From: RCIO01 sp040880025
GTDB taxonomy: Bacteria > Pseudomonadota > Alphaproteobacteria > Rhizobiales > Rhizobiaceae
Length of the DNA: 64,000 nucleotides
NCBI GenBank assembly: GCA_040880025.1
Contig: JBBDJD010000011.1
Coordinates: 248,001 to 312,000 of the forward strand
Reading direction: 5' to 3'
In this document: positions 15,759-24,053 of the stretch, in pieces
Layout: every line of letters starts with the position of its first letter
Numbering within the stretch: position 1 is the first letter of the stretch
Made by a program: the position numbers and the translations under genes
Notes under the pieces: generated by a model
What the model saw: the letters and a program-made list of their open reading frames with translations, nothing else
Database searches by the model: none
What the model was told of the DNA's origin: nothing

Positions 15759-17621
15759 ATGCCGGTCGTGGAACTGCCGGGCATCAGGCCCGTCAACATG
15801 GGTACGCTTTCGGTCGAGGCCCGGCAGGGCGACGGCGGCATCATCTATCTGCGCTCGCCCGAACCGCTGCCGGCCTTTGCGCGCTCACTGATCGACAAGC
15901 TCGACGAGTGGGCGGACAAGGCGCCCGCGCGGACGCTGTTCGCCGATCGCGGCCCGGATGGCGCATGGCGGCATCTTACCTATTCCGCGGCGCGGGAGCG
16001 ATCGCGGGCGATCGCGCAATATCTCATCGATCTCGGCCTGTCGGCCGACCGGCCTGTCGCAATCCTTTCCGGGAACGGGCTGGAGCATGCGCAACTGGCG
16101 CTGGGCGCAATGCGCGCTGGGGTTCCGTTCTCGGCGATTTCACCGGCCTATTCGCTGGTCGCAAAGGACTACGCGAAGCTGCAGCATATCTTCAAACTGT
16201 TGACTCCGGGCCTCGTCTTCGCCGCCGAGGGCAAGCCTTTCGAGCCGGCATTGTCCGCAGTCATGCAGCCAGACATCGTGCTTGCCAACGCGCGCGATCC
16301 GCTGCCGGGAGCCGTGTCGTTCGACGACATTGTGAAGACGAAGCCGACGGCGGCGGTCGAAGAGGCGGACGCTGCGGTCACCGGCGATACGGTCGCGAAG
16401 TTCCTGTTCACGTCGGGTTCGACAGGCATGCCCAAGGGCGTCATCAACACGCAGCGTATGATCTGCTGCAATCAGGTGATGATCCGCGAGGCGCTGGCGT
16501 TCCTGAAGGACAAGCCGCCGGTGCTTGTCGACTGGCTGCCATGGAACCACACCGCCGGCGGCAACCACAATTTCGGTATCGCGATCTACAATGGCGGCAC
16601 GCTGTATATCGATGATGGCAGCCCGACGCCGGCGGGCATCGCGAAGACGGTACGCAATCTCGAAGAGATCGCGCCGACGCTCTATTTCAACGTGCCGAAA
16701 GGCTACGAGATGCTGGTCGAGCATCTCGGACGCAATGACCGGCTTCGTGAGAACTTCTTTTCCCGCGTCGACCTGCTGCAGTATGCGGGAGCCGGACTTG
16801 CGCAGCATGTGTGGGACGCGCTGGAGGATCTGGCGCGGCAGACCGTCGGGGCCAAGGTGATTATCATCACCGGCTACGGATCAACCGAGACAGCGCCATT
16901 TGCACTGACGACGACATGGCCTGTGGACCGGCCGGGCGAAGTCGGCCTTCCCGCGCCGGGGCTGGAGCTGAAACTCGTTCCCAACGAGGAGAAGCTCGAA
17001 CTGCGCCTGAGGGGTCCGAACATCACGCCGGGCTACTGGCGCCAGCCGGAAAAGACGGCTGAATCGTTCGACGAGGAGGGATATTACAGGATCGAAGACG
17101 CGATGAAATTCGTCGATCCGGATGATCCCAATCGCGGGCTTCTGTTCGACGGCCGCGTGTCGGAGGATTTCAAGCTTTCGACCGGCACCTGGGTCAACAT
17201 GGGCGCGGTGCGCGGCGCCATCATCAAGGCCTTTGCTCCTTACGTGCGCGATGCGGTGCTGACCGGCCTCAACCGCAATCATATCGGCGCACTGCTGTTC
17301 CTCGATCCGGATGCGGCGCGCAAGATCGCTCCGGACCTCGCCGAAGCAGACGATGCGGCGCTTGCCGCGAACCCGGAGCTTCGGAAGGTTTTTCAGGAGC
17401 GCCTCGACCAGCTCGCCGCCACTTCCACGGGGAGCTCGAACCGGATCGCCCGCCTCATCGTTCTCGACCGGCCGCCGTCAATCGATCGCCACGAGGTCAC
17501 CGACAAGGGCTCGATCAACCAGCGCGCGGTGATGGCCGCGCGGGCAGAACTGGTCGAGGATATCTACAAAGAGCCGCCGCCGGCGCATGTGCTGGCGGCC
17601 AGCAGGACGAAGGCGCTCTAG
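15759..17621 (+). CDS. feruloyl-CoA synthetase-like acyl-CoA ligase
   Basis: Encodes 620 residues from the ATG at 15759. It belongs to the ANL superfamily, which activates a carboxylic acid with ATP and then CoA. The phosphate loop LFTSGSTGMPKG lies near residues 215-226, IITGYGSTETAP forms the A5 motif, and the lysine of VTDKGSINQRAV near 585 is the usual adenylation residue. The length and the N-terminal part match the feruloyl-CoA synthetase group. With the MarR gene, the crotonase and the TRAP transporter it points to a hydroxycinnamate-type substrate. Its stop shares CTAG with the convergent MarR gene. Confidence 0.8.
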   Translation: MPVVELPGIRPVNMGTLSVEARQGDGGIIYLRSPEPLPAFARSLIDKLDEWADKAPARTLFADRGPDGAWRHLTYSAARERSRAIAQYLIDLGLSADRPVAILSGNGLEHAQLALGAMRAGVPFSAISPAYSLVAKDYAKLQHIFKLLTPGLVFAAEGKPFEPALSAVMQPDIVLANARDPLPGAVSFDDIVKTKPTAAVEEADAAVTGDTVAKFLFTSGSTGMPKGVINTQRMICCNQVMIREALAFLKDKPPVLVDWLPWNHTAGGNHNFGIAIYNGGTLYIDDGSPTPAGIAKTVRNLEEIAPTLYFNVPKGYEMLVEHLGRNDRLRENFFSRVDLLQYAGAGLAQHVWDALEDLARQTVGAKVIIITGYGSTETAPFALTTTWPVDRPGEVGLPAPGLELKLVPNEEKLELRLRGPNITPGYWRQPEKTAESFDEEGYYRIEDAMKFVDPDDPNRGLLFDGRVSEDFKLSTGTWVNMGAVRGAIIKAFAPYVRDAVLTGLNRNHIGALLFLDPDAARKIAPDLAEADDAALAANPELRKVFQERLDQLAATSTGSSNRIARLIVLDRPPSIDRHEVTDKGSINQRAVMAARAELVEDIYKEPPPAHVLAASRTKAL

Positions 17622-18112
17622 CCTGGATTTGCGATACGGTTGAGAAGCTCGAGCAGGCGGTCGCGCTCGGCCTGGCCGCCGAGGCGGTCGACTATGCGGT
17701 TTTCGTGCGAGTGCCAGATCGCGAACATCTTTTCCACGAATCGCTCGCCCTCGGGTGTGAGGTGCAGTGAATGGGAGCGTTTGTCCTCCGGCGATTTGCG
17801 CCGTTCGGCGACGCCTCGCCGTTCAAGACCGTCCATCAGCGCGACGAAATTGGCGCGCTTGATGCCGAGCTGTTCGGCGATCTCCGACTGCTTCTGGCCA
17901 GGCGATTGCGCGATCAGGTTGAGCACCGAGAATTCGGCCGGACGCAGTTTCAGCTTGGCGAAGCTTTCAAGAAAGTCCTGAAACACACTCAGTTGCGCCC
18001 GCCGCAGCATATAGCCGATGATGCTCGACATATCGGGCCGGTCAACGTTGTTGCCGGTCGCGCTTTCCACGGACTTCTCCTGCGGCTCGATTGCCCCGTT
18101 CCCCGTCTTCAT
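17618..18112 (-). CDS. MarR-family regulator, CouR-like
   Basis: Encodes 164 residues with a winged helix-turn-helix: FSVLNLIAQSPGQKQSEIAEQLGIKRANFVALMDGLERRGVAERR (residues about 60-105) followed by the wing DKRSHSLHLTPEGERF. Regulators of this type, such as CouR, repress hydroxycinnamate genes until they bind the CoA thioester. It overlaps the DUF3237 start by 4 bases, so it is the last gene of the transporter operon. Two candidate operators nearby fit autoregulated control of the cluster. The ligand is inferred. Confidence 0.85.
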   Translation of the reverse strand: MKTGNGAIEPQEKSVESATGNNVDRPDMSSIIGYMLRRAQLSVFQDFLESFAKLKLRPAEFSVLNLIAQSPGQKQSEIAEQLGIKRANFVALMDGLERRGVAERRKSPEDKRSHSLHLTPEGERFVEKMFAIWHSHENRIVDRLGGQAERDRLLELLNRIANPG

Positions 18113-18567
18113 AGCACCTCGAAAAACCGCAACCTGACGCAGTCCGCTTCCCGCGCGCCGGTGCCGACGCAGATCATGCGGTTCAGCCAGCTGTAGCGTT
18201 CGTCCCCTGTTTCGAATCGCGGGTTGGTCCGCATGTAATACTTATCCGGATCGACCGGATTTCCAAGCGCGAGCGCCCTGATCACCTCGGGCGGTCCGTG
18301 GCGGAAACCGAAATTGCGAATGTCGATCAGCGCTCCGTCGTGCGTTTCCATCGCGTAGCGCGTGTCGAGTTCGGCGACGCCGTCAGCGAAAATCGTCTGC
18401 CAGTCCGCACCCAGATCGAGAATGCGGCCGCTGAGACGCTCGCCGGTCACCTCGCCTCCGACGATGGGAATGATACGGCGGCGTCCGCGCGGCGCGTCGC
18501 CCAGTTCCACAGGCTGGGCGAGCTCGACCTTGAGGTCGCACAGATGCTTGAGGTCGAGGGCGGCCAT
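18109..18567 (-). CDS. DUF3237 (UPF0311) family protein
   Basis: Encodes 152 residues. The pattern GRRRIIPIVGGEVTGERLSGRILDLGADWQ, then LDTRYAMETHDGALIDIRNFG, then YYMRTNPRFETGDERYSWLNRMICVGTG is characteristic of DUF3237, a small beta-barrel-like family whose biochemistry is not settled. Members are frequently found among aromatic-acid catabolism genes, as here. It lies 10 bases after dctM and overlaps the MarR gene by 4 bases. Confidence 0.85.
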   Translation of the reverse strand: MAALDLKHLCDLKVELAQPVELGDAPRGRRRIIPIVGGEVTGERLSGRILDLGADWQTIFADGVAELDTRYAMETHDGALIDIRNFGFRHGPPEVIRALALGNPVDPDKYYMRTNPRFETGDERYSWLNRMICVGTGAREADCVRLRFFEVL

Positions 18568-18577
18568 GGCGTCGCTC

Positions 18578-19873
18578 CTATCGCATGGTCATCGGAAGGA
18601 AGAGCACGATCGAGGGAAACAGGACCAGCAGGATCAAGCGCAGGATGTCGGTCAGCACGAAAGGCATGACGCCCCTGAATATCGTCGGCAGGCTGACATG
18701 CCGGGCAATCGAATTGATGACGAAAACGTTCATGCCCACCGGAGGGGTGATCAGGCCGAGCTCAACGGTCATCACGATGATGACGCCGAACCAGATAGGG
18801 TCGAAGCCGAGTTGGGTGACAACGGGAAAGACGATCGGCACCAGCAGAATGATCATCGCCATCGCGTCGAGAATGCAGCCCATGATCAGGAAGAATACGA
18901 GGATGAGCACCAGGGTCCCGTGCGCGCCGAAATCCAGTGCGACGAGGAAGGCGGTGATCTTCTGCGGGGTCTGGGTGATGGCGAGGAAGTAGCCGAAGAG
19001 GATTGCGCCGATCAGGATCGTGTAGATCGCGACGGAGGTTCGCAACGCTTCAATGAGGCTGTCCAGTATCAGCCTGGTGTTCAGCCGGCCCCGAAGGATG
19101 CCTATCAGCGCGGTCAGCAGCGACCCCACGGCGGCCGCCTCGGTAGCGGTCGCGACGCCGAAATAGATGCTGCCGATGATGGCGACGAAAAGAAGCAACA
19201 CCGCCCAAACGCCTCTCATCGCGACGACGGCCTCGCGCAAGCTGAAGGGTTCTCCAGCCGGCAGCGAGCGCGCATAGGCGATCCTCACTGTCGCCATGTA
19301 CATGAGGATGGCGAGCAGGCCGGGCACAATGCCGGCTATGAAAAGCCGGCCGACGTCCTGTTCGGTAATAAAGGCGTAGACGGCCAGCACGATCGATGGC
19401 GGAATGAGGATACCCAACGTGCCGCCGGCCGCGACGACGCCGCTCGAAACGTCGTCCGCATAGCCGAAGCGCTTCATCTCGGGCAGGGCGATCTTGGTCA
19501 TGGTCGCGGCAGTCGCGACCGATGAGCCGCAGATCGCCGCGAAGCCGGCGCAGGCACTGATGGTCGACAGCGCCAGTCCTCCGCGGAACGACCCGAGCCA
19601 GGCCTGACCGGCGCGGAACAGCTCCCGCGACATGCCGGAATTGGTGGCGAACACTCCCATCAGGATGAAGAACGGAATCAGGGTGAGATTGAAGTCGGTG
19701 ATGGTGCGGATGGGCGACTGGGCAAGCAGGTTGAGCGCGGGGCCGGGGCCGGTGATCGCGGCGAAGCCGCCGACGCCGACAAGTCCCATCGCGATGCCGA
19801 CCGGCACGCGCAGCGCGAGCATCGCGAACAGGACGATGAAGCCGGCAACAGCGACGAGGTCGGACTCAGCCAT
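18578..19873 (-). CDS. dctM: TRAP transporter large permease (DctM)
   Basis: Encodes 431 residues from the ATG at 19873. An ATG at 19888 would add five. It has about a dozen hydrophobic segments, and the family sequences IPFFILMGVFATNSGMS, CAGFAAICGSSVATAATM, GGTLGILIPPSIVLAVYA and VELGLITPPVGMNVFVI. It carries the substrate across the inner membrane, driven by a sodium or proton gradient. Its start overlaps the end of dctQ by 8 bases, indicating translational coupling. Confidence 0.95.
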   Translation of the reverse strand: MAESDLVAVAGFIVLFAMLALRVPVGIAMGLVGVGGFAAITGPGPALNLLAQSPIRTITDFNLTLIPFFILMGVFATNSGMSRELFRAGQAWLGSFRGGLALSTISACAGFAAICGSSVATAATMTKIALPEMKRFGYADDVSSGVVAAGGTLGILIPPSIVLAVYAFITEQDVGRLFIAGIVPGLLAILMYMATVRIAYARSLPAGEPFSLREAVVAMRGVWAVLLLFVAIIGSIYFGVATATEAAAVGSLLTALIGILRGRLNTRLILDSLIEALRTSVAIYTILIGAILFGYFLAITQTPQKITAFLVALDFGAHGTLVLILVFFLIMGCILDAMAMIILLVPIVFPVVTQLGFDPIWFGVIIVMTVELGLITPPVGMNVFVINSIARHVSLPTIFRGVMPFVLTDILRLILLVLFPSIVLFLPMTMR

Positions 19874-20408
19874 GGCTCTGCCCGTCATCGCGGGCTATCG
19901 CCTCCTCCAGGCGCTCGTAGGAATCGAGACTGCCGCGGCCGGTGGCGATCAAGACGATCCTCGCCAGAATGGTAAAGACGCTGACGCACACGCCGGCCCA
20001 GATCAGCGCCATGACGGGCCAGGCAGCAATGCGCAGATCCATTGTCGCTTCACCGCTGGCCTGCGCGCTCAAAACGCGGGCGAGCATCTTCCAGCAGAGC
20101 AGGCCGGTGAATGTGAGCAATACGCTCCAGGCAAACAAGTCCACCACTCGCCGGATCCTGGGCGGCAGCATTTCGGCAAATAGCTCGACCTTGATGTGCG
20201 AGCCTCGGTAGCCAACGCTGGCGAAGCCCCACATGATCGCCGCGCCTATGAACAGCCGTGACAGGTCAAAGGCGTCGGGGATCGGCGATGTAAAAAGGTA
20301 GCGCCCGATCGCCGAGGCGACGATGAGGATCGTGATCGCGGCGAGCATGACAGCAGCCACGCGCTCGATAACAAGCGATATTCTTTCCAAAACGGATTCG
20401 AAATTCAT
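19866..20408 (-). CDS. dctQ: TRAP transporter small permease (DctQ)
   Basis: Encodes 180 residues with four hydrophobic segments, near residues 18-35, 48-65, 87-105 and 128-150. The segment GYRGSHIKVELFAEMLPPRIRR is the conserved loop of DctQ proteins. It joins DctM in the membrane and lies after dctP across a gap with two hairpins. Confidence 0.9.
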   Translation of the reverse strand: MNFESVLERISLVIERVAAVMLAAITILIVASAIGRYLFTSPIPDAFDLSRLFIGAAIMWGFASVGYRGSHIKVELFAEMLPPRIRRVVDLFAWSVLLTFTGLLCWKMLARVLSAQASGEATMDLRIAAWPVMALIWAGVCVSVFTILARIVLIATGRGSLDSYERLEEAIARDDGQSHG

Positions 20409-20422
20409 CGCTCCGAATGCCC

Positions 20423-20460
20423 CCGGTCCGGGAAGGGACCGGACGGGACGAATCCCGTCC
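20423..20460 (-). terminator. two tandem hairpins between dctP and dctQ
   Basis: The first hairpin has arms CCGGTCC (20423-20429) and GGACCGG (20436-20442). The second has arms GGACGGGA (20441-20448) and TCCCGTCC (20453-20460). They share two bases, so they could exclude one another. Position right after the dctP stop suggests partial termination or 3' protection of the dctP message, giving more binding protein than permease. Confidence 0.55.
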
Positions 20461-20471
20461 GGCGGGTCAGG

Positions 20472-21491
20472 CTACTGGTATAGCGCGTCGTTGCGCTCCA
20501 GTGCATCCGTGTAGCTCTTGTAAATCGCATCCGGGTCGCCGCCCTTGGCGGTCACGTCGGCCCGCCAGGCATCCAATAGCGGCTTCGATGCATCACGCCA
20601 CATCTGCACCTCCTCAGCGGACGGCTCGTAGAGCGTGTGCTCTCCCGAATCGATCATCTTCTGGCGGCCAGAATATTCATTGTCGGCCCAGCCGACCGAA
20701 AACTTCTGCGACCAGTCGGCGTTGCAGTGATCGTCGATCACCTGCTTGTCCTGCGGCTCCATGCCTTCATACTTTGCCTTGTTGAAAAGCAGCATCTGGG
20801 CGGAGATGTAGAACGGCATGTCCAGGTGGTATTTGGTTTCGGAGTCGATGCCGAAAATGTAGATCGAATTCCAGGGGAACGTGATCGCGTCCGCCGTGCC
20901 CTTGGCGATCGCCTCGCGTGCTTCAGGCGCCGGCACCTGTACGCTGGCTCCGCCGAGCATGTTGACGAAGCGCGCCATGGTGGCATGAGCCGGACGCACG
21001 TTCAGTCCCTTGAAGTCGGCCGGAACCTTCACCTGGTTCTTGGAATGGATGGTGCCGGGATCGTGCGGGTTGATAAGGCAGAAGAAGACGTCCGACATCT
21101 CCTGCTCGGCGAGCGGCTCGTACCACTCGTGGAGCGCCTTGGCGCCTGCCTTGGCGTCGCTCACATGGAACGGGATCTCGGCCAGGCTGTAGAAGGCGAA
21201 GCGGCCGGCCTGATAACCCGGATTCGTGTAGGTGATGTCGGCGATCCCGTCGCGCGCCATGTCGTAATGGTCAGGCGCCGCTCCCAGCTGCTGGGCCGGA
21301 AAGATCGTGATGTCGATACGACCGTTGGACGCTTCCTTGATGGATTCGATCCAGGGCTCGATCCCCAGCGTCTGGATCGGATGCGATGGCGGCACCCAAT
21401 GCGACAGTCTAAGTTCCACTTCCGCCGAATGGGCGGCGCCCGACAAAAGGGCGAGTGCCCCCGCGGCGAGAACCGATTTTGCAAGTCTCAT
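20472..21491 (-). CDS. dctP: TRAP transporter periplasmic binding protein (DctP)
   Basis: Encodes 339 residues from the ATG at 21491, with GGGAGGAAATC just upstream. A signal peptide (cleavage near SGAAHSAE) is followed by LRLSHWVPPSHPIQTLGIEPWIESI, typical of the group. The segment PADFKGLNVRPAHATMARFVNMLGG contains the conserved Arg that usually forms a salt bridge with the ligand carboxylate. It is the first gene of dctP-Q-M-DUF3237-MarR and is divergent from the crotonase. A carboxylated aromatic ligand is inferred from neighbours. Confidence 0.9.
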   Translation of the reverse strand: MRLAKSVLAAGALALLSGAAHSAEVELRLSHWVPPSHPIQTLGIEPWIESIKEASNGRIDITIFPAQQLGAAPDHYDMARDGIADITYTNPGYQAGRFAFYSLAEIPFHVSDAKAGAKALHEWYEPLAEQEMSDVFFCLINPHDPGTIHSKNQVKVPADFKGLNVRPAHATMARFVNMLGGASVQVPAPEAREAIAKGTADAITFPWNSIYIFGIDSETKYHLDMPFYISAQMLLFNKAKYEGMEPQDKQVIDDHCNADWSQKFSVGWADNEYSGRQKMIDSGEHTLYEPSAEEVQMWRDASKPLLDAWRADVTAKGGDPDAIYKSYTDALERNDALYQ

Positions 21492-21555
21492 GATTTCCTC
21501 CCAATGTTTGCGCCATTGTGGCGCGGCACCAAGTTCCTCCAGGTGCCGCGGCAGC

Positions 21556-21588
21556 TTGAACGCCGGTAGAATGTTATGATACAGAACA
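21556..21588. promoter_or_regulatory. candidate crotonase promoter with second MarR-type operator
   Basis: TTGAAC at 21556-21561 and GATACA at 21578-21583 (16-base spacer) could serve the crotonase gene. The imperfect palindrome TGTTAT (21572-21577), spacer GATAC, AGAACA (21583-21588) matches the core and spacer length of the site at 15722-15746 with one changed base in the inner six. It lies 81 bases before dctP and 57 before the crotonase, so one bound protein could control both directions. Confidence 0.5.
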
Positions 21589-21645
21589 AATAAGTGAAAG
21601 AGCTTATCTGAAGGCTTTTTCGAGGATCTGGATCCGGGAAACACC

Positions 21646-22449
21646 ATGAGAACAGCCCCCAACGCACGGGGAGCCGCGGGCGCCACTGCCGAGGTTCTGA
21701 CGGTTGAAATAGATGGGAGTTCGGCCTGGATCACGTTCAACCGGCCGGAAAAGCGCAATGCCGTCAACGACGCGCTGCTGGAAGGCCTTGGCGCATTTTT
21801 CAGCGACATTCCCGAAGGCATACGCGTCGTTGTTCTGAGGGGCGCCGGCGGGCATTTTTCGTCAGGCCTGGACCTTGCCGAACAGTCGAAACGCGAGGCG
21901 GATCAGGTGCTGCGCCATTCCCGCGGCTGGCACGAAATCATGGATCGTATCCAGTTTTCGGGGATACCCGTGGTTGCCTTGCTCGAGGGAGCGGTCATGG
22001 GAGGCGGGCTCGAGATCGCAGCCGCCACTCACGTCAGGATTGCCGAACCCAGCGCGACTTACCGCCTGCCTGAAGGCAAGCGCGGCATCTTCGTCGGTGG
22101 AGGCGCCACGGTCCGGCTCGGGCGCATCATTGGGCCTGACCGGATGACGGAAATGATGCTGACTGGCCGCAGCTATGATGCCGGGGAAGGGCAGAGCCTC
22201 GGGCTTTCCCACTATCTCGTCGGGGAAGGCAAGGGAGTTCAGAAAGCGCGCGAGCTTGCCGGCGAAATCGCCGCCAATGCTTCGCTGGTCAATTACCTGA
22301 TCGTCCAGTCGATCGCGCGTATCAACGACATGTCCCGCGCGGACGGGCTATACGCCGAAAGCCTGAGCGCGGCGCTTTCGCAGAGCGGCGCCGACGCCAA
22401 GGAAGGCCTCACCGCATTTTTGGAGAAGCGCAAGCCACGCTTCTCCTAG
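21646..22449 (+). CDS. crotonase-family enoyl-CoA hydratase/isomerase (hydroxycinnamoyl-CoA hydratase candidate)
   Basis: Encodes 267 residues. The crotonase fold is shown by ITFNRPEKRNAVN, the oxyanion-hole segments GGHFSSGLDL and GAVMGGGLEIAAATHV, and LPEGKRGIFVGGGATVRLGRIIG. Both acid residues of classical hydratases are present (Glu123 in GGLEIAA and Glu143 in LPEGK). With the ligase and MarR regulator it resembles the CouA/CouB pair that converts p-coumarate-type acids through CoA thioesters. Hydration plus aldol cleavage is possible but not provable from sequence. Confidence 0.8.
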   Translation: MRTAPNARGAAGATAEVLTVEIDGSSAWITFNRPEKRNAVNDALLEGLGAFFSDIPEGIRVVVLRGAGGHFSSGLDLAEQSKREADQVLRHSRGWHEIMDRIQFSGIPVVALLEGAVMGGGLEIAAATHVRIAEPSATYRLPEGKRGIFVGGGATVRLGRIIGPDRMTEMMLTGRSYDAGEGQSLGLSHYLVGEGKGVQKARELAGEIAANASLVNYLIVQSIARINDMSRADGLYAESLSAALSQSGADAKEGLTAFLEKRKPRFS

Positions 22450-22473
22450 ATGGGCGGCACGACGGCGCGGCGT

Positions 22474-23013
22474 TCAGTGGCCGCCGCCATCTCCGGCCTC
22501 GTCTTCGGAAAGCATTTTGGTGTTCTTGCCCAAGGGTTGGGCCGAACGGCGACGGATGGTGTTGTCGCGGATGTCTGTCTTCGACAGGAAGTCGACCTGC
22601 TCGATCAGTACGTCGTGGACCAGCTTGTCGCCCACCCGTTCGTTAACGCTGTCACGAAGGCCATTCTTGATCCGGTCCAGATCCAGCGATTCCCTGTCGT
22701 GAAAATCGATGTCGGGATTGGCATAGAGGTAGGCGTACAGCTGGTCGATAATCAGAGCCTCGGCCGGCACAATGAGGGCCTTCAGCTTGTCAGGTTCAAT
22801 CGTGAAGACAAGCCGTCCCAGGAAATATCCGTGCACCCGCCCGTCCTTGAACACGGGCACTGAGACAACGCCGGTTTTGACATAGTCAAGTCCGCCGAAG
22901 AAGCTCGGTTCGTTTGGCCCTTCGTGGCTCTCCTTCGCATTGCTGAACGAATAGTACACGGACCCCAGCGCAACTGCGCCGATCCAGATCGCGGCGAAGG
23001 CGAACTTGATCAT
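22474..23013 (-). CDS. membrane-anchored hypothetical protein at the end of the flagellar locus
   Basis: Encodes 179 residues: one N-terminal transmembrane helix (FAFAAIWIGAVALGSVYYSF) and a soluble part with KTGVVSVPVFKDGRVHGYFLGRLVF, and near the end LIEQVDFLSKTDIRDN. The layout, a helix plus a periplasmic domain with a late helix-strand containing DFLSK, is a little like FliL, but similarity is too weak to name it. It is 4 bases from the next flagellar gene, so a flagellar role is likely by context. Confidence 0.6.
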   Translation of the reverse strand: MIKFAFAAIWIGAVALGSVYYSFSNAKESHEGPNEPSFFGGLDYVKTGVVSVPVFKDGRVHGYFLGRLVFTIEPDKLKALIVPAEALIIDQLYAYLYANPDIDFHDRESLDLDRIKNGLRDSVNERVGDKLVHDVLIEQVDFLSKTDIRDNTIRRRSAQPLGKNTKMLSEDEAGDGGGH

Positions 23014-23017
23014 CCGC

Positions 23018-23416
23018 TCAGACCTTGGAGAACTGGTGGGCCGAATAGGTGCCGTCGTTCTCGGCGTGCTGGATTGCGGTCTGCAGCATGGAGGCGACCT
23101 CCTTGACGGCGTTCAAATGAGCCAGGATCGCCTGTTCGTTTTCTTCCAGCTTCTTGCGCAACCGCGTGAGACCGGTCCGGATCTCGGAGCCGACCAGCTG
23201 CATGTCGAGGCCCCGTGTCGCCCTGTTGAGTTCGTATAGATAACGGCTCTTGCGCGTATTCGATGCCTTCAGGTCGAAATTGACATCCGTGCGGATTGCG
23301 GCGGTTTCGGCATCGACAGCCTCTTCGATGCGCCGGATGATGGCGGGAATATTGCCAGAAATCACCGCGTCGATCGGGGTCGTTTCGCCGCGATTGTGTT
23401 CCATCGGTTCGGACAT
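23018..23416 (-). CDS. helical protein, FlgN-like export chaperone candidate
   Basis: Encodes 132 residues, largely helical, with the heptad-like stretch SEIRTGLTRLRKKLEENEQAILAHLNAVKEVASML (residues about 77-111). Size and composition fit FlgN-type chaperones of the hook-filament junction proteins FlgK and FlgL, and a chaperone is otherwise absent from this locus. Sequence identity is not recognisable by eye, so this is a context-based suggestion. It lies between the FlgJ-like gene and the membrane-anchored protein. Confidence 0.45.
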   Translation of the reverse strand: MSEPMEHNRGETTPIDAVISGNIPAIIRRIEEAVDAETAAIRTDVNFDLKASNTRKSRYLYELNRATRGLDMQLVGSEIRTGLTRLRKKLEENEQAILAHLNAVKEVASMLQTAIQHAENDGTYSAHQFSKV

Positions 23417-23440
23417 ACAGTCAGCCTTCCCGGTTCTGCA

Positions 23441-23989
23441 TTAGAGCTTGTTGGCCTTGGAGGCGGTGATCGAACCCTCGGTGAAGAGCTTGTCCGTCAT
23501 CGTGCGCTGCATCTCCTGCACCATCGCCGTCGTCAGCGCGCCGTTGTCGTCGCGCTCGCTCCTGGCGGCGCTGTCATTGGCGCCAACCAGCGGCATTACG
23601 GTCTTTCCTTCGCGGTAGTGGTCGGCCAGGAGGCGGTTGGCGATGCCGATGCCGCCATTTTCGGCCAGAGCATCACCCAGATGCTGGGCGAGAATGGATT
23701 TCCACATGTCGCCGGACAGGCCGCCGCCATAGACGGACTCGGTCTGCTCCGGCAGCATGTTCTGGATGAAGCTGCCCAACACCAGCGATTCGAACTTCTT
23801 GTAGGCATCCGCATCCGCGGTTTTTTCAGGCGTACCGGCCACGCTCGTCGACAGATGCGTCGAGAACGGTTCGCTCACCTTGCCCGCGACCGAAATCTCC
23901 TGAAGCCGCGTTCGCGCTGCTTGCGCCGCCGTCGGTTCGGCGGCCTTGATGACGTCCAGCACGATATCGGTTGCGAGGGAGATCGCCAT
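23441..23989 (-). CDS. flgJ: flagellar rod-binding protein, FlgJ N-terminal domain type
   Basis: Encodes 182 residues. The rod-binding domain is visible as YKKFESLVLGSFIQNMLPEQTESVYGGGLSGDMWKSILAQHLGDALAENGGIGIANRLL (residues about 62-120). The C-terminal peptidoglycan hydrolase domain of enterobacterial FlgJ is missing, as is usual in alphaproteobacteria. A separate lytic transglycosylase gene in the same locus (33718-34281) could do that work. FlgJ acts as a scaffold for rod assembly in the periplasm. Confidence 0.8.
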   Translation of the reverse strand: MAISLATDIVLDVIKAAEPTAAQAARTRLQEISVAGKVSEPFSTHLSTSVAGTPEKTADADAYKKFESLVLGSFIQNMLPEQTESVYGGGLSGDMWKSILAQHLGDALAENGGIGIANRLLADHYREGKTVMPLVGANDSAARSERDDNGALTTAMVQEMQRTMTDKLFTEGSITASKANKL

Positions 23990-24053
23990 AGAGGCAGTTC
24001 CTGCTCCAGCAAATCAGATGTCGCCATTGTGACGCAGAAAGCTTGTGGCAGGC

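Noticed and set aside
18362..19525. A 387-codon open frame on the plus strand over the dctM gene
   Set aside because: Antisense to a clear membrane transporter. Its translation is rich in Asp, His and Gln with no family match, as expected from high-GC antisense frames.
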